Assembly: GCF_021404545.1 (NCBI RefSeq)
Contig: NZ_JAAWWD010000037.1
Location: forward strand, 1 to 64,000
DNA: 64,000 nt
From: Aestuariivita sp.
GTDB taxonomy: Bacteria > Pseudomonadota > Alphaproteobacteria > Rhodobacterales > Rhodobacteraceae
Direction of reading: 5' to 3'
Part shown: piece after piece, positions 9,272-18,852 of the stretch
Layout: each line of letters opens with the position of its first letter
Numbering within the stretch: the stretch's first letter is position 1
Notes under the pieces: generated by a model
Told to the model about the DNA's origin: nothing
The model's database searches: none
What the model saw: only the letters and a program-made list of their open reading frames with translations
Made by a program: the position numbers and the translations under genes

Positions 9272-11356
9272 ATGAGCCGCGATCCCCGTTACGACATCCT
9301 TTTCGAGCCGGTCAAGATCGGTCCCGTAACAGCGCGCAACCGGTTTTTTCAGGTCCCCCATTGCACGGGAATGGGCCACATGCGCCCGCGCACCCTTGCC
9401 GCGATGCGCGGGGTCAAGGCCGAGGGCGGCTGGGGCGTTGTGTGTACCGAATACAACTCCATCCATCCCAGCTCGGATGATCTGCCGCACCCTTCGGCCG
9501 CGCTTTGGGACGACAGCGATGTGCGCGCGCATACGCTTATGACGGATGCGGTGCATGAGCATGGATCGCTTGCCGGGGCCGAGCTGTGGTATGGCGGCGC
9601 GCGCAGCGCCAACCTGATGACGCGGATGACGTCGATGGATGTGGCCAGCCTACCCAATCTGGCCGGGCACCCGTTTCAGACCCGCGCGATGGACAAGACC
9701 GACATCCGCACCCTGCGCCACTGGCACAAGCGCGCCGCCCTGCGCGCGCGCGAGGCGGGGTTCGACGTGGTCTATGTCTATGCGACCCATGGTTATCTGG
9801 TGTCGAACTTCCTCAATCCGCGCATGAATACCCGGTCCGACGAATATGGCGGTAGCCTGGAAAACCGCCTGCGTTTGACCCGCGAGCTGATCGAGGAGAC
9901 CAAGGAGGCCGTTGGCGACCGCTGCGCCGTCGCGGTGCGGTTTTCGGCGGATGAAGAGATCGGCCAGGATGGCCAGCCGATCTATGGCGAACGCCGCGAG
10001 ATGCTGGAGATGCTCGCCGAGCTGCCGGATCTGTGGGACATCAATATCGCCGATTACTCGCTGGAGATGGGCGTGTCGCGCTTTGTCAAGGAAGCGGCGT
10101 TGGAGCCTTACATGGAATGGGTGAAATCGGTGACCACCAAGCCCGTGGTGACCGTGGGCCGCTTTACCTCGCCCGATACGATGGTCAGCCAGGTCAAACG
10201 CGGGATCACGGATTTCATCGGGGCGGCGCGCCCCTCCATCGCCGATCCGTTCCTGCCCAGAAAGATCGAGGACGGGCGTCTGTCGGCCATCCGCGAATGC
10301 ATTGGCTGCAATATCTGTTATTCCGGCGATGGTCTGGGCATCCCGATCCGCTGCACCCAGAACCCCACCATGGGCGAGGAATGGCGCCGCGGCTGGCATC
10401 CGGATGTGATCACCGCCAAGGGCTCCGACGCACGCGTGCTGATCGTGGGCGCAGGCGCCGCGGGGCTGGAGGCCGCGCGCGCGCTGGGCAGTCGCGGCTA
10501 TGAGGTGATGCTGGCCGAGGCCACGCGCGAGATCGGCGGGCGGATAACCCGCGAGGCCGCCCTGCCGGGGATGAGCGAATATATCCGCGTGCGCGATTAC
10601 CGCGAGCAGCAATTGACCCAGATGACCAATGTGGAGATTTTCCGCGAAAGCCGCCTGGCCGCACAGGATGTCTTCGCGGTGGAGGCAGACCATGTCGCCA
10701 TCGCCACCGGCGCGCGGTGGCGCCCGGACCGCTTTGATGAGGAGGTCTATCTGCCCATCGCCACCGGCGAGGCCGCAGCCCGCGTGTTCACGCCCGACGA
10801 CATCATGGATGGCACCTTGCCGGACGGGCCGACGGTCGTCTTTGACGGCGACGGCTATTATATGGGCAGTGTCATGGCCGAACGGATCCGGGCCGAGGGG
10901 CATGCGGTTACCTATGTCACACCCTCCGACAGCGTCTCGCACTGGGCCGGCAACACGTCGGAGCGCTGGCGCATCCGCACGCATCTGATGGCGCTGGGCA
11001 TCCGGATCGAGACCGCGCAGACCGTGATGGGCTTTGATGGCGCCGAGGCGCTGCTCGAATGCGCCTATAGCAGAGCGGAGAAGGCGGTCGCGGCACGTAA
11101 TGTGGTGATGGTCACGGCGCGCAGGCCCAATGACGCGCTCTTTCATGCGGTGCAGGCCGAGGCGGGGCCGGACGGTCTGCCCTTCACCCTCACACGGATC
11201 GGCGATTGCGAGGCGCCCGCGATCATCGCGGCCGCCGTCTATGCCGGGCACCGCTATGCGCAGGAACTGGACGCAGAGGTGGATATCGATGTGCCGCTGA
11301 AACATGACCGTGTGGATGTGGGCCTCGACAGTGGCGCGCTGGCGCGCTGGAAATGA
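9272..11356 (+). CDS. FMN/FAD oxidoreductase of the trimethylamine dehydrogenase/DgcA/2,4-dienoyl-CoA reductase family
   Basis: 694 aa; N-terminal OYE-type barrel (FEPVKIGPVTARNRFFQVPHCTGMG), CIGCNICYSGD…IRCTQNP Fe-S motif, C-terminal VLIVGAGAAGLEAARALGSRGYEVMLAEA. Confidence 0.88.
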   Translation: MSRDPRYDILFEPVKIGPVTARNRFFQVPHCTGMGHMRPRTLAAMRGVKAEGGWGVVCTEYNSIHPSSDDLPHPSAALWDDSDVRAHTLMTDAVHEHGSLAGAELWYGGARSANLMTRMTSMDVASLPNLAGHPFQTRAMDKTDIRTLRHWHKRAALRAREAGFDVVYVYATHGYLVSNFLNPRMNTRSDEYGGSLENRLRLTRELIEETKEAVGDRCAVAVRFSADEEIGQDGQPIYGERREMLEMLAELPDLWDINIADYSLEMGVSRFVKEAALEPYMEWVKSVTTKPVVTVGRFTSPDTMVSQVKRGITDFIGAARPSIADPFLPRKIEDGRLSAIRECIGCNICYSGDGLGIPIRCTQNPTMGEEWRRGWHPDVITAKGSDARVLIVGAGAAGLEAARALGSRGYEVMLAEATREIGGRITREAALPGMSEYIRVRDYREQQLTQMTNVEIFRESRLAAQDVFAVEADHVAIATGARWRPDRFDEEVYLPIATGEAAARVFTPDDIMDGTLPDGPTVVFDGDGYYMGSVMAERIRAEGHAVTYVTPSDSVSHWAGNTSERWRIRTHLMALGIRIETAQTVMGFDGAEALLECAYSRAEKAVAARNVVMVTARRPNDALFHAVQAEAGPDGLPFTLTRIGDCEAPAIIAAAVYAGHRYAQELDAEVDIDVPLKHDRVDVGLDSGALARWK

Positions 11357-11844
11357 GCGCGGCGATGCATCCAGATTATCTTGAGACGCTGCTTCTCTAC
11401 TACGAGGAAGAAATCGAGGGGGAGGCCTATTTCGCCGAACTGGCCGGGGCCTTCGACGACCAAGCGCATCGGGATAAGCTGACGCTGCTGGCGCGCGTCG
11501 AACGCCATGCGGCTGAAGCTGTGACTCCGCTGATCGCGCGGCACGGCCTGACCCCGCGCGACACTGCGGCCCTTGTGGCCTCGGGTCAGGCAGAGGCGCG
11601 CGCGACCGCTGCCGACTGGCCTGCCCTGCTGGCCGAGATGACCGAGAGCTATCCGGGATATCTGCGTGATTTCCGCGCATTGGAGGCGATGGGCCCGCCT
11701 GCGGATCGCGCACGCCTGTCGTTTCTGAGCGCGCATGAGGTCGCCGCCCTGGCGTTTCTGGCGCGCGAGGCCACCGACCCCGATCAGAGCGCCGCCCCCT
11801 TGCGGGATTACATCGCCACCGCGCCCGATACCTTGGTGGGATAG
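11353..11844 (+). CDS. Small ferritin-like/rubrerythrin-like protein of unknown function
   Basis: 163 aa, all-helical, EEEIEGEAYFAELAG…ARVERHAAEA; start overlaps the stop of the upstream oxidoreductase (ATGA). Confidence 0.6.
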   Translation: MSAAMHPDYLETLLLYYEEEIEGEAYFAELAGAFDDQAHRDKLTLLARVERHAAEAVTPLIARHGLTPRDTAALVASGQAEARATAADWPALLAEMTESYPGYLRDFRALEAMGPPADRARLSFLSAHEVAALAFLAREATDPDQSAAPLRDYIATAPDTLVG

Positions 11845-11848
11845 GGCG

Positions 11849-12070
11849 ATGCTGCTGCGATCCGCCCTGCTCCTTGCGCTCATGCTCAGCCTCGCGCCGA
11901 CCGTTCAGGCGGAGCCTTCGACGACCAAGGCCGAGCCAAAGGAGACGCCGGAGTGCCAAAGCTGCTCCGCCCGTCACCAGCGGCTCAAAAAGCTCAAAGA
12001 TGTGGGGTTGCCGCCGCCCAAACCCGCCCCGCCAGAGACTGCGACGGTGCCAGGGCCCAAAAGATCCTGA
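11849..12070 (+). CDS. 73-aa putative secreted CxxC protein
   Basis: MLLRSALLLALMLSLAPTVQA signal-like N-terminus, ECQSCSARHQRLKKL, Pro-rich tail; starts 5 nt after upstream stop. Confidence 0.5.
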   Translation: MLLRSALLLALMLSLAPTVQAEPSTTKAEPKETPECQSCSARHQRLKKLKDVGLPPPKPAPPETATVPGPKRS

Positions 12071-12138
12071 CCCAAAGCTCTGGATTGTTGCGGCGCATTG
12101 CCCTCTGATGCGCATCGGGTAACGGCAAGGGCGGGCGC

Positions 12139-13122
12139 ATGGTCCAGCTGCATGATCTGAGCCTCAAATGGCTCACTTCGTTTCGCGAGACGGCGCGCAG
12201 CGGTTCGGTCCGCGAGGCCGCCTTGCGTCTGGGGTTGGTGTCCAGCACCGTCTCTTACCACATCCGCTGTCTTGAGGAGGCTGTGGGCGCACGGCTTTTG
12301 ATCCACAACCAGCGCCCGATCAAACCCACCTTTGAGGGCGAGGCATTGGTGGCGGCCATCGACACCGCGTTTGTGGCGCTGGAACAGGGACTTTTTCGGC
12401 TGTCGCTGCCGGATCTGTCGACCCTGTCGCAGACCATCCGCGTGGCCACGATCGAGGATCTGGACGCCGACATCATTCCCGGCCTCACCCATGCGCTGCG
12501 CCAGCGGTTGCCAAACTGTACGTTCGCTTTTTTCACCCGGCCCAGCCACGAGGTCCGCCGGATCGTGGAGCGGGACGAGGCCCATATCGGCATCGCGGCC
12601 CGCCCCGACCATCCCGACGGGCGTCTTCTGGAAACACCGCTTTTGACCGACCCGTTTCTGTTGGTGGTGCCCGCCGCCGCCCGTTTCACCGCCGAACAAT
12701 ATCTGAGCGACCGCACGGGGCTGGCCTTTCTCAACTATGGCGCGGGCCAGTTCATGCGCAGCCGCATCGATGCGGAACTGTCGCGCCGTAAGCTGATGCT
12801 GAAAAACGGAGGCGAGTTCGACAGCACCGCCGCCATTCTGGGGACCGTCGCCACCGGGGGCGCCTGGACGATCACCACCGCGCTGAACTATGCGCGGCTG
12901 TCGCGGCTGCACGATCAGATCCGCCCGCTGGCGATCCCGCGCGGCAGTTTCTCGCGCTATATTTCGTCGTTCCACCCCGAGAGCTTTCCCGGCGATCTGG
13001 CGGCACTTTTGCGGGCCGAGATCGTGCCGCTCCTGCGGACCCGGATGATCTCACCCACGATTGAGGCCGCCCCCTGGCTCAGGGATCAGTTCCAGACCCT
13101 AAAGGAGGATGGGAAAGGTTGA
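12139..13122 (+). CDS. LysR-family transcriptional regulator
   Basis: N-terminal HTH LSLKWLTSFRETARSGSVREAALRLGLVSSTVSYHIRCLEEAVGARLL. Confidence 0.88.
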   Translation: MVQLHDLSLKWLTSFRETARSGSVREAALRLGLVSSTVSYHIRCLEEAVGARLLIHNQRPIKPTFEGEALVAAIDTAFVALEQGLFRLSLPDLSTLSQTIRVATIEDLDADIIPGLTHALRQRLPNCTFAFFTRPSHEVRRIVERDEAHIGIAARPDHPDGRLLETPLLTDPFLLVVPAAARFTAEQYLSDRTGLAFLNYGAGQFMRSRIDAELSRRKLMLKNGGEFDSTAAILGTVATGGAWTITTALNYARLSRLHDQIRPLAIPRGSFSRYISSFHPESFPGDLAALLRAEIVPLLRTRMISPTIEAAPWLRDQFQTLKEDGKG

Positions 13123-14622
13123 GCGGATCGCGCTGTCCTGTGCATGGCTCAGATGGTCGGGGTGATGCTCGTCGAGGATCGCGCGCACCGCGTCGCGCGC
13201 CCGGTCCCAGGCGGTCAGCGCGCCGCGCTCGGCCCAGGTCCTGGGGTCTTGGCGATCCGCAAGCCGGGGGTAGAGGTAATCGCGCTCCATCGCGTCCTGC
13301 GTCTGGCCCGCGCCCAGAAAATGCCCTTCGCCGCGCACCACGTCGCAGATCGTGTCGAACCCCAGCGTCTCGTCGGTCACTTCGACGCCGCGCAGCGCGC
13401 GATAGACGGTGCCCAGCATTTCGTTATCCAGCACGAACCCCTCGAAACTCGCCCCCAGCAGCGAGGCTGTCATGCCTGAGCTTTCATAGATCAGGTTACC
13501 CCCCGCAAGCCCCGCAGCCAGCGCGGCGATCCCCTTTTCGGCGCCGTATTGCGCGTCAATCGCCTTGGCATCCGTCATCGACGAGGCCACGCCCGACGGC
13601 AGCCCCAGCCAGTTCGAGAGCTGGGCCGAGGCCGCGTTCATCACCGCCACCTCGCCGCCGCCGCCCGCAAAGGCGCCGGTGCGCAGGTCGATCACCAAAG
13701 GCCAGTTCGAAAACACCATCGGGTATCCGGGCTGGATCGCATGGACCATCACGAGGCTCGCCAGCGTCTCGGCCAGCGACATCGCCAGAAACCCCGCCAG
13801 CGGGGCAGGCGCCGTGGCCCCCGATTGCGCCGCCGTGATGCAGGAGACGGGGATTTTGTGATCGATGCAGGCATAGACCACATCGACCGCATCCTCGCCA
13901 TAGCGCAGGGGCGAGATCACCGGGCTGATATGGGCCTTCATGAAGGGCCGTTCGGCGAACCTGCCCTGTCCGCCGGCCACGATATCGAGCATCCCGACGA
14001 TGGGCGCCACATGCTCGGCCAGGGCAAAGGACGTGGCGATCGGTTTGGTGGTGTTGCGCACCAGCGCATAGGCGGTGTTGATATCCAGATCGAACACCTC
14101 CGGCACATCGGTGGCCACGCAGCAGCGGGTGAACCAACTGACATTGGGCAACCGGTCCTGAAGCCGGGTGAAATCATGCAGGTCCTGCAAAGTCGACGGG
14201 CGGTAAAGCCGCGTCTCGATATCCAGGGTCTGGACCGCCGCGCCACCGGTTCCAAAATGCACTGCCTCGCCGCCCACCTCGATGGACCGGTCGGGGTCGA
14301 TCCCGTGCAGCCAGAACCGTTTGGCCGCACCCGCGATGGCATCCTCGACCAACGCACGGTGAAAGACCACGCGATCACCCCGCGCCTCGGCGCCCGCGCG
14401 CAGCAGATCGCCCGCCAGCCGGGCCGGCACCTCGCCCATCCCCAGATCCGACAAAAGCCGTAATGCGGTGTCGTAGATCCTGACGATCTGGGCCTCGCTC
14501 AGCGGGCGGTATTGCCCGCCCCGCTGCCCGGGCGGGGCAGGGTTCGGCGCGCCGGTGGCCCGGTGCTGATGACGCGATTTGCGCCCCCCGGCCCGGCGTC
14601 TGGGTGCGGTCTGGTCCGTCAT
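13099..14622 (-). CDS. Trimethylamine methyltransferase (MttB) superfamily protein, non-pyrrolysine type
   Basis: Full-length uninterrupted ORF with MttB-family regions (VMNAASAQLSNWLGLPSGVASSMTDAKAIDAQYGAEKG); start at MTDQTAPRRRAGGRK chosen inside ORF to 14784. Confidence 0.85.
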   Translation of the reverse strand: MTDQTAPRRRAGGRKSRHQHRATGAPNPAPPGQRGGQYRPLSEAQIVRIYDTALRLLSDLGMGEVPARLAGDLLRAGAEARGDRVVFHRALVEDAIAGAAKRFWLHGIDPDRSIEVGGEAVHFGTGGAAVQTLDIETRLYRPSTLQDLHDFTRLQDRLPNVSWFTRCCVATDVPEVFDLDINTAYALVRNTTKPIATSFALAEHVAPIVGMLDIVAGGQGRFAERPFMKAHISPVISPLRYGEDAVDVVYACIDHKIPVSCITAAQSGATAPAPLAGFLAMSLAETLASLVMVHAIQPGYPMVFSNWPLVIDLRTGAFAGGGGEVAVMNAASAQLSNWLGLPSGVASSMTDAKAIDAQYGAEKGIAALAAGLAGGNLIYESSGMTASLLGASFEGFVLDNEMLGTVYRALRGVEVTDETLGFDTICDVVRGEGHFLGAGQTQDAMERDYLYPRLADRQDPRTWAERGALTAWDRARDAVRAILDEHHPDHLSHAQDSAIRSTFPILL

Positions 14623-14799
14623 TGCCGCCAGTGGCCCCGCAAACCCCGCCCATTTCAAGACAATTCGAGGAATGCGCAAGAATTCGTCATCAGGTATCGA
14701 AAAATTCGAACCTGCCCCCTTCGCAGTTGCGACGCAGGCTGCGTTCGGGGTGAGTATCCGCGTGCGCCATATGGGCGTCTGCAACGAAAGGGACCCCTC

Positions 14800-17232
14800 A
14801 TGAAATCCTCAACCCGTGTCGTGGTTATCGGTGGCGGTATCGCGGGCTGCTCCACACTTTATCACCTCACCCAGGAGGGGTGGAGCGACGTGATGCTATT
14901 GGAGCGTGACGAGCTGACCTCGGGCACCACCTGGCATTCGGCGGCGCAGGTTACGAATTTCGGGATGACCCAGACGATGGTGGGTCTGAAATCCCATTCC
15001 ATCCAGCTGTATAAGGACCTGGCCGAGGATCCCGATTACCCCATCGTCTATCATCACGGCGATGGCGGCATCCGCCTGGCAAACACACGCGAACAGATGG
15101 ACGGTTATCGCCATTTCGCGTCGATGGCGCGCGGCATGGATGTGCATTTCGAGGTGATCGATGCCGAAGAATGCGCCCGCCGTCATCCGCTGATTTCGAC
15201 GGACAATCTGCTGGGCGGGCTCTGGGATCCGATGGATGGCGACATTGACCCCGCGCAGCTATGTCAGGCGCTGGCGCGGCGCGCGCGTAAGGCGGGCGCC
15301 GAGATCCACCGCAACACGCCCGTCACCGGTCTGCGCCAGCTCAAGGATCACAGCTGGATCGTGGACACGCCCAAGGGCCAGATCCATGCCGAGATCGTGG
15401 TGAATGCGTGCGGGTACCGGGTGAACGAGGTGGGCGCGATGATGGGCGTGCAGCATCCGGTCACCTCGATGGAGCATCAGTATTTCGTCACCGAGGATAT
15501 TCCCGCCATTGCGGAGGCCGGGCATCGCATGCCGCTTCTGCGTTGCCCGATCAGCGACTATTATTGCCGCCAGGACAAGAACGGGCTGCTGGTGGGGTTT
15601 TATGAGCAGGAGTGCAAGACCTGGGGGATGGACGGGATCGATCCGCATTTCACCAACGCGCTCTGCCCCGACGATCTCGACCGGGTGACGGATGTGCTCG
15701 AAGGGGCATTTGCGCGCATGCCTGCCCTGACGGAGGCGGGCATTCACACCATCGTCAACGGGCCCATTACCTATACCATCGACGGCGCGCCCTTGGTGGG
15801 CAAGATCCCGGGCAAGCGCAACGCGTATTGCATCATCGGGCTGCGCGCCGGGCTGGGCGAGGGCGGCGGGCATGGCTGGCTTTTGGCGCAGCAGATCGTG
15901 CATGGTGAGGCGTGCTACGACACCTGGGTCATCGACCCACGCCGCTTCACCGGCCATTGCAATGTGGAGTTGACGGCGCTCAAGGCCGTCGAGGATTACC
16001 AGAACGAGTTCCGCTTTCATTTCCCGCATGAGTATCGCCCTGCGGGCCGCCCGGCCAAGACCACGCCGCTGACCCCGGTTCTGGCCGCCGAAGGGGCCGC
16101 TTTTACGGTCGTCAACGGGTGGGAGCGGGTCGATTACATCAAGCCCTCCCCGGATTTTGCCGAGGCGCACGGCTTTCGTTTCACCAATGTCGAAGAGATC
16201 GTCAGAGGCGAGGTCGACGCCGTGCATACCGGCGTGGGCCTGACAGAGGTCAACGGGTTCAACCGGCTGGAATTGACCGGGACCGATGCGCAGGCGTTTC
16301 TCGACCGAATGGCTTGTGGCGTGGTGACCAAGAGGCCGGGCCGGGTGGGTCTGTGTTATCTCCTGAACCACCACGGCATGATCAAATGCGAAGGGACGAT
16401 TGCCAATCTACCCGCATCTCATACCGGGCCCGATCGCATCTGGTACGGATCGGCGGCGGCGTCGGAGTTGCACGATCACGACTGGCTCACCCAGCATATC
16501 CGCGAGGATGAGGATGTTCAGATCCGCACGCTCACCAATGACTGGACGATCCTTCTTCTGGCAGGCCCCCGGGCGCGCGCGGTTCTCTCGGCGGCCTCAC
16601 GCGGGGATTGGTCGACTGAGGGCTTCCCCTGGCTTTCGGCGCGCGAGGCCGTCATCGGCATCGCACCCGCCGTGGTCATGTCGGTCAGCTTTTCCGGCGA
16701 GCTCGCCTATGAGATCCACGTGCCCAATGCCCAGCTCTACGCCGCTTATCTGGCACTGCGACAGGCGGGGGAGGCGCATGGCCTGACCCTCTTCGGTGCC
16801 CGCGCTGTGGAGGCGATGCGCATGGAAAAAGGCTATCTGCACTGGAAAGCCGATCTGCTGACCGAGTTCGATCCGTTCGAGACGGGGCTCGACCGGTTCG
16901 TGCGCCTGAGCAAACCCGATTTTGTGGGCAAGTCCGCGTTAGAGGCGCGCCGGGGCCAAGCGGTTCGATCGCTTGTCATGCTGGAGATTGACAGTACCCA
17001 AGCTCCGGCCCATGGCGGTGCGTCTGTGATGTCGGGCGGGACGGTGGTCGGGACCGTCACCTCGGGCGCCTGGGGACCGCGCGTGGACAAGAACCTTGCC
17101 TATGCCTTTGTCGCACTCGACCATGCCGCGCTCGGCACGCGGCTGACAGTCGATGTCATCGGGACATATGTCTCTGCCCGTGTCATTGATCGGTGCAGCT
17201 TTGATCCCGAGGGCACCCGCTTCCGGGCCTAG
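14800..17232 (+). CDS. FAD-dependent dimethylglycine/sarcosine dehydrogenase family protein with GcvT-like aminomethyltransferase domain
   Basis: 810 aa; VVVIGGGIAGCSTLYHLTQEGW…ERDELTSGTTWHSAAQV; C-terminal GcvT fold (GARAVEAMRMEKGYLHWKADLLTEFDPFETGL). Confidence 0.9.
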   Translation: MKSSTRVVVIGGGIAGCSTLYHLTQEGWSDVMLLERDELTSGTTWHSAAQVTNFGMTQTMVGLKSHSIQLYKDLAEDPDYPIVYHHGDGGIRLANTREQMDGYRHFASMARGMDVHFEVIDAEECARRHPLISTDNLLGGLWDPMDGDIDPAQLCQALARRARKAGAEIHRNTPVTGLRQLKDHSWIVDTPKGQIHAEIVVNACGYRVNEVGAMMGVQHPVTSMEHQYFVTEDIPAIAEAGHRMPLLRCPISDYYCRQDKNGLLVGFYEQECKTWGMDGIDPHFTNALCPDDLDRVTDVLEGAFARMPALTEAGIHTIVNGPITYTIDGAPLVGKIPGKRNAYCIIGLRAGLGEGGGHGWLLAQQIVHGEACYDTWVIDPRRFTGHCNVELTALKAVEDYQNEFRFHFPHEYRPAGRPAKTTPLTPVLAAEGAAFTVVNGWERVDYIKPSPDFAEAHGFRFTNVEEIVRGEVDAVHTGVGLTEVNGFNRLELTGTDAQAFLDRMACGVVTKRPGRVGLCYLLNHHGMIKCEGTIANLPASHTGPDRIWYGSAAASELHDHDWLTQHIREDEDVQIRTLTNDWTILLLAGPRARAVLSAASRGDWSTEGFPWLSAREAVIGIAPAVVMSVSFSGELAYEIHVPNAQLYAAYLALRQAGEAHGLTLFGARAVEAMRMEKGYLHWKADLLTEFDPFETGLDRFVRLSKPDFVGKSALEARRGQAVRSLVMLEIDSTQAPAHGGASVMSGGTVVGTVTSGAWGPRVDKNLAYAFVALDHAALGTRLTVDVIGTYVSARVIDRCSFDPEGTRFRA

Positions 17233-17312
17233 ATCGTGGGCTTTTGTCCGGAAGCGCACCAGAGTGTATGATCTGCGGTAGGATATTGCCGGGTGCGCGC
17301 GCTGCCCGTGCC

Positions 17313-17756
17313 TCAGTCGAACTTGCGCGAAGGGGCCAGGACCATGGCTTCACCCATCAGCACCTTCTTGCCATCGACCGAACAGTGACAGTCCAGCTTG
17401 ACCCTGCGTCTGGACATGTCGATGTCGATGACCTTGACCTCGGCATAGACCATGTCGCCAGGGCGTACGGGGGCCAGGAATTTCAGCGATTGACCCATAT
17501 AGACCGTGCCATGACCCGGCAATTGCTCGCCAATCACGGCCGAGATCAGGCCGGCTGTCAGCATCCCGTGGGCGATGCGCCCCTCGAATATGGTGTCGCG
17601 GGCGTAATCGTCATCCAGATGCACCGGGTTCCGGTCGGTCGAGACCTGGGCGAACATCTCGATATCCTCATCCGTGACGGTTTTGCGCAGATGGCGGGAC
17701 ATGCCCATCTCGATATCTTCGATGCAGATCGTGCCGCGTGGCAGATTGTCCAACAT
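17313..17756 (-). CDS. MaoC-like (R)-specific hydratase
   Basis: 147 aa with DRNPVHLDDDYARDTIFEGRIAHGMLTAGLISAVIG hot-dog hydratase motif. Confidence 0.85.
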   Translation of the reverse strand: MLDNLPRGTICIEDIEMGMSRHLRKTVTDEDIEMFAQVSTDRNPVHLDDDYARDTIFEGRIAHGMLTAGLISAVIGEQLPGHGTVYMGQSLKFLAPVRPGDMVYAEVKVIDIDMSRRRVKLDCHCSVDGKKVLMGEAMVLAPSRKFD

Positions 17757-17859
17757 GTGTCCCTCCAGATCAGGATGCGAAAGTAATATTCAGATAGGTC
17801 CGTAGTCCATTTTGGCAACTTTATTACTTCGCGACCGCAGAAAAGCAAGCAAAAAATGC

Positions 17860-18732
17860 TTAACGCAATTTTCCGATTGTGTAGGTCGGATTGGACATTT
17901 CCTTGTGCAGATAGGCATTTAGCGCGTCTGCGTCCGGTTGCTGCGCGGTCCCGGTTTCAAGCGCGGCCAGACCGCCCGAGATAAAGAGGGAATCAATATC
18001 CTCGCCCATCGCGCCCTGAATGTCGGTATGGATGCCATCCCCGACGGCCAGGATTGACGTATCCGCGATCCCCGGTTTGACCGCAGCCAGACGCCTGCGC
18101 GCCAGGTCGTAGATCGGCGGATGCGGCTTGCCGAAATAGAGACTTTCGCCGCCCATCTCGGTATAGAGCCGCGCCAACGCGCCCGCACACCATTCGCGGG
18201 TCTCGCCGCGGTCCACCACGATGTCGGGATTGGCGCAAAGCAGTTTCATCCCCTTCTGCTTGGCATAAAGAAACTGAGGCCGCATCTCGGCCGGATCGGC
18301 CAGCGGGTCAAAGGGGCCGGTGCACACGATGCCCTCTGCCTGTTCCAGCGGGACCTGCTGGATCTCTACCGGATCGGTGATGATGTGGAGCGGGTCGAAA
18401 AACCGCGTATCGCGTGCCTCGCCAATAAACCAGATCTTTTCTCCGACCGCCCCGCGGAACATCGCCGCGCGGGCGCTGTCGCCGCTGGTGGCCAGACTGT
18501 CCCAGGCATCGGCGGGCACGCCGAAAGCCTCCAGTTGCTTTTCCACACCTGCCCGGGCACGCGGCGAATTTGTCACCAGAATAACCACGCCGCCCGTCTT
18601 GCGATAGGCCTGAAGGGCGGCCACCGCATCAGGCAGCGCCTTGACGCCGTCATGCACGCAGCCCCAGAGATCAACGAACATTGCCTCGTATCGGTCAGAG
18701 ACGTCGGCAAGCGAAGAGATGATCTGGGTCAT
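17860..18732 (-). CDS. HAD-superfamily class IIA hydrolase (NagD/TIGR01459-like)
   Basis: MFVDLWGCVHDGVKALPDAV…VTNSPRARAGVEKQL…FGKPHPPIYDLAR…LAVGDGIHTDIQGA. Confidence 0.85.
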   Translation of the reverse strand: MTQIISSLADVSDRYEAMFVDLWGCVHDGVKALPDAVAALQAYRKTGGVVILVTNSPRARAGVEKQLEAFGVPADAWDSLATSGDSARAAMFRGAVGEKIWFIGEARDTRFFDPLHIITDPVEIQQVPLEQAEGIVCTGPFDPLADPAEMRPQFLYAKQKGMKLLCANPDIVVDRGETREWCAGALARLYTEMGGESLYFGKPHPPIYDLARRRLAAVKPGIADTSILAVGDGIHTDIQGAMGEDIDSLFISGGLAALETGTAQQPDADALNAYLHKEMSNPTYTIGKLR

Positions 18733-18852
18733 GAGAAGGCTCCGGAGAAACTGGGGGCGGCGTCACGCGCCACCCCTAACGGCTGCCTGGCCTCGCTTCA
18801 AGCCGGGCCAAGGCGGCGCAAACCGCCCCGGCCCGGGCGCAGAGTGTGGCGC

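Noticed and set aside
9650-12115. 821-aa minus-strand ORF antisense to the TMADH-like gene
   Set aside because: Antisense to a well-supported CDS with clear motifs; composition typical of GC-driven open frames
15259-16374. 371-aa minus-strand ORF antisense to the DMGDH-type gene
   Set aside because: Same antisense GC artefact pattern
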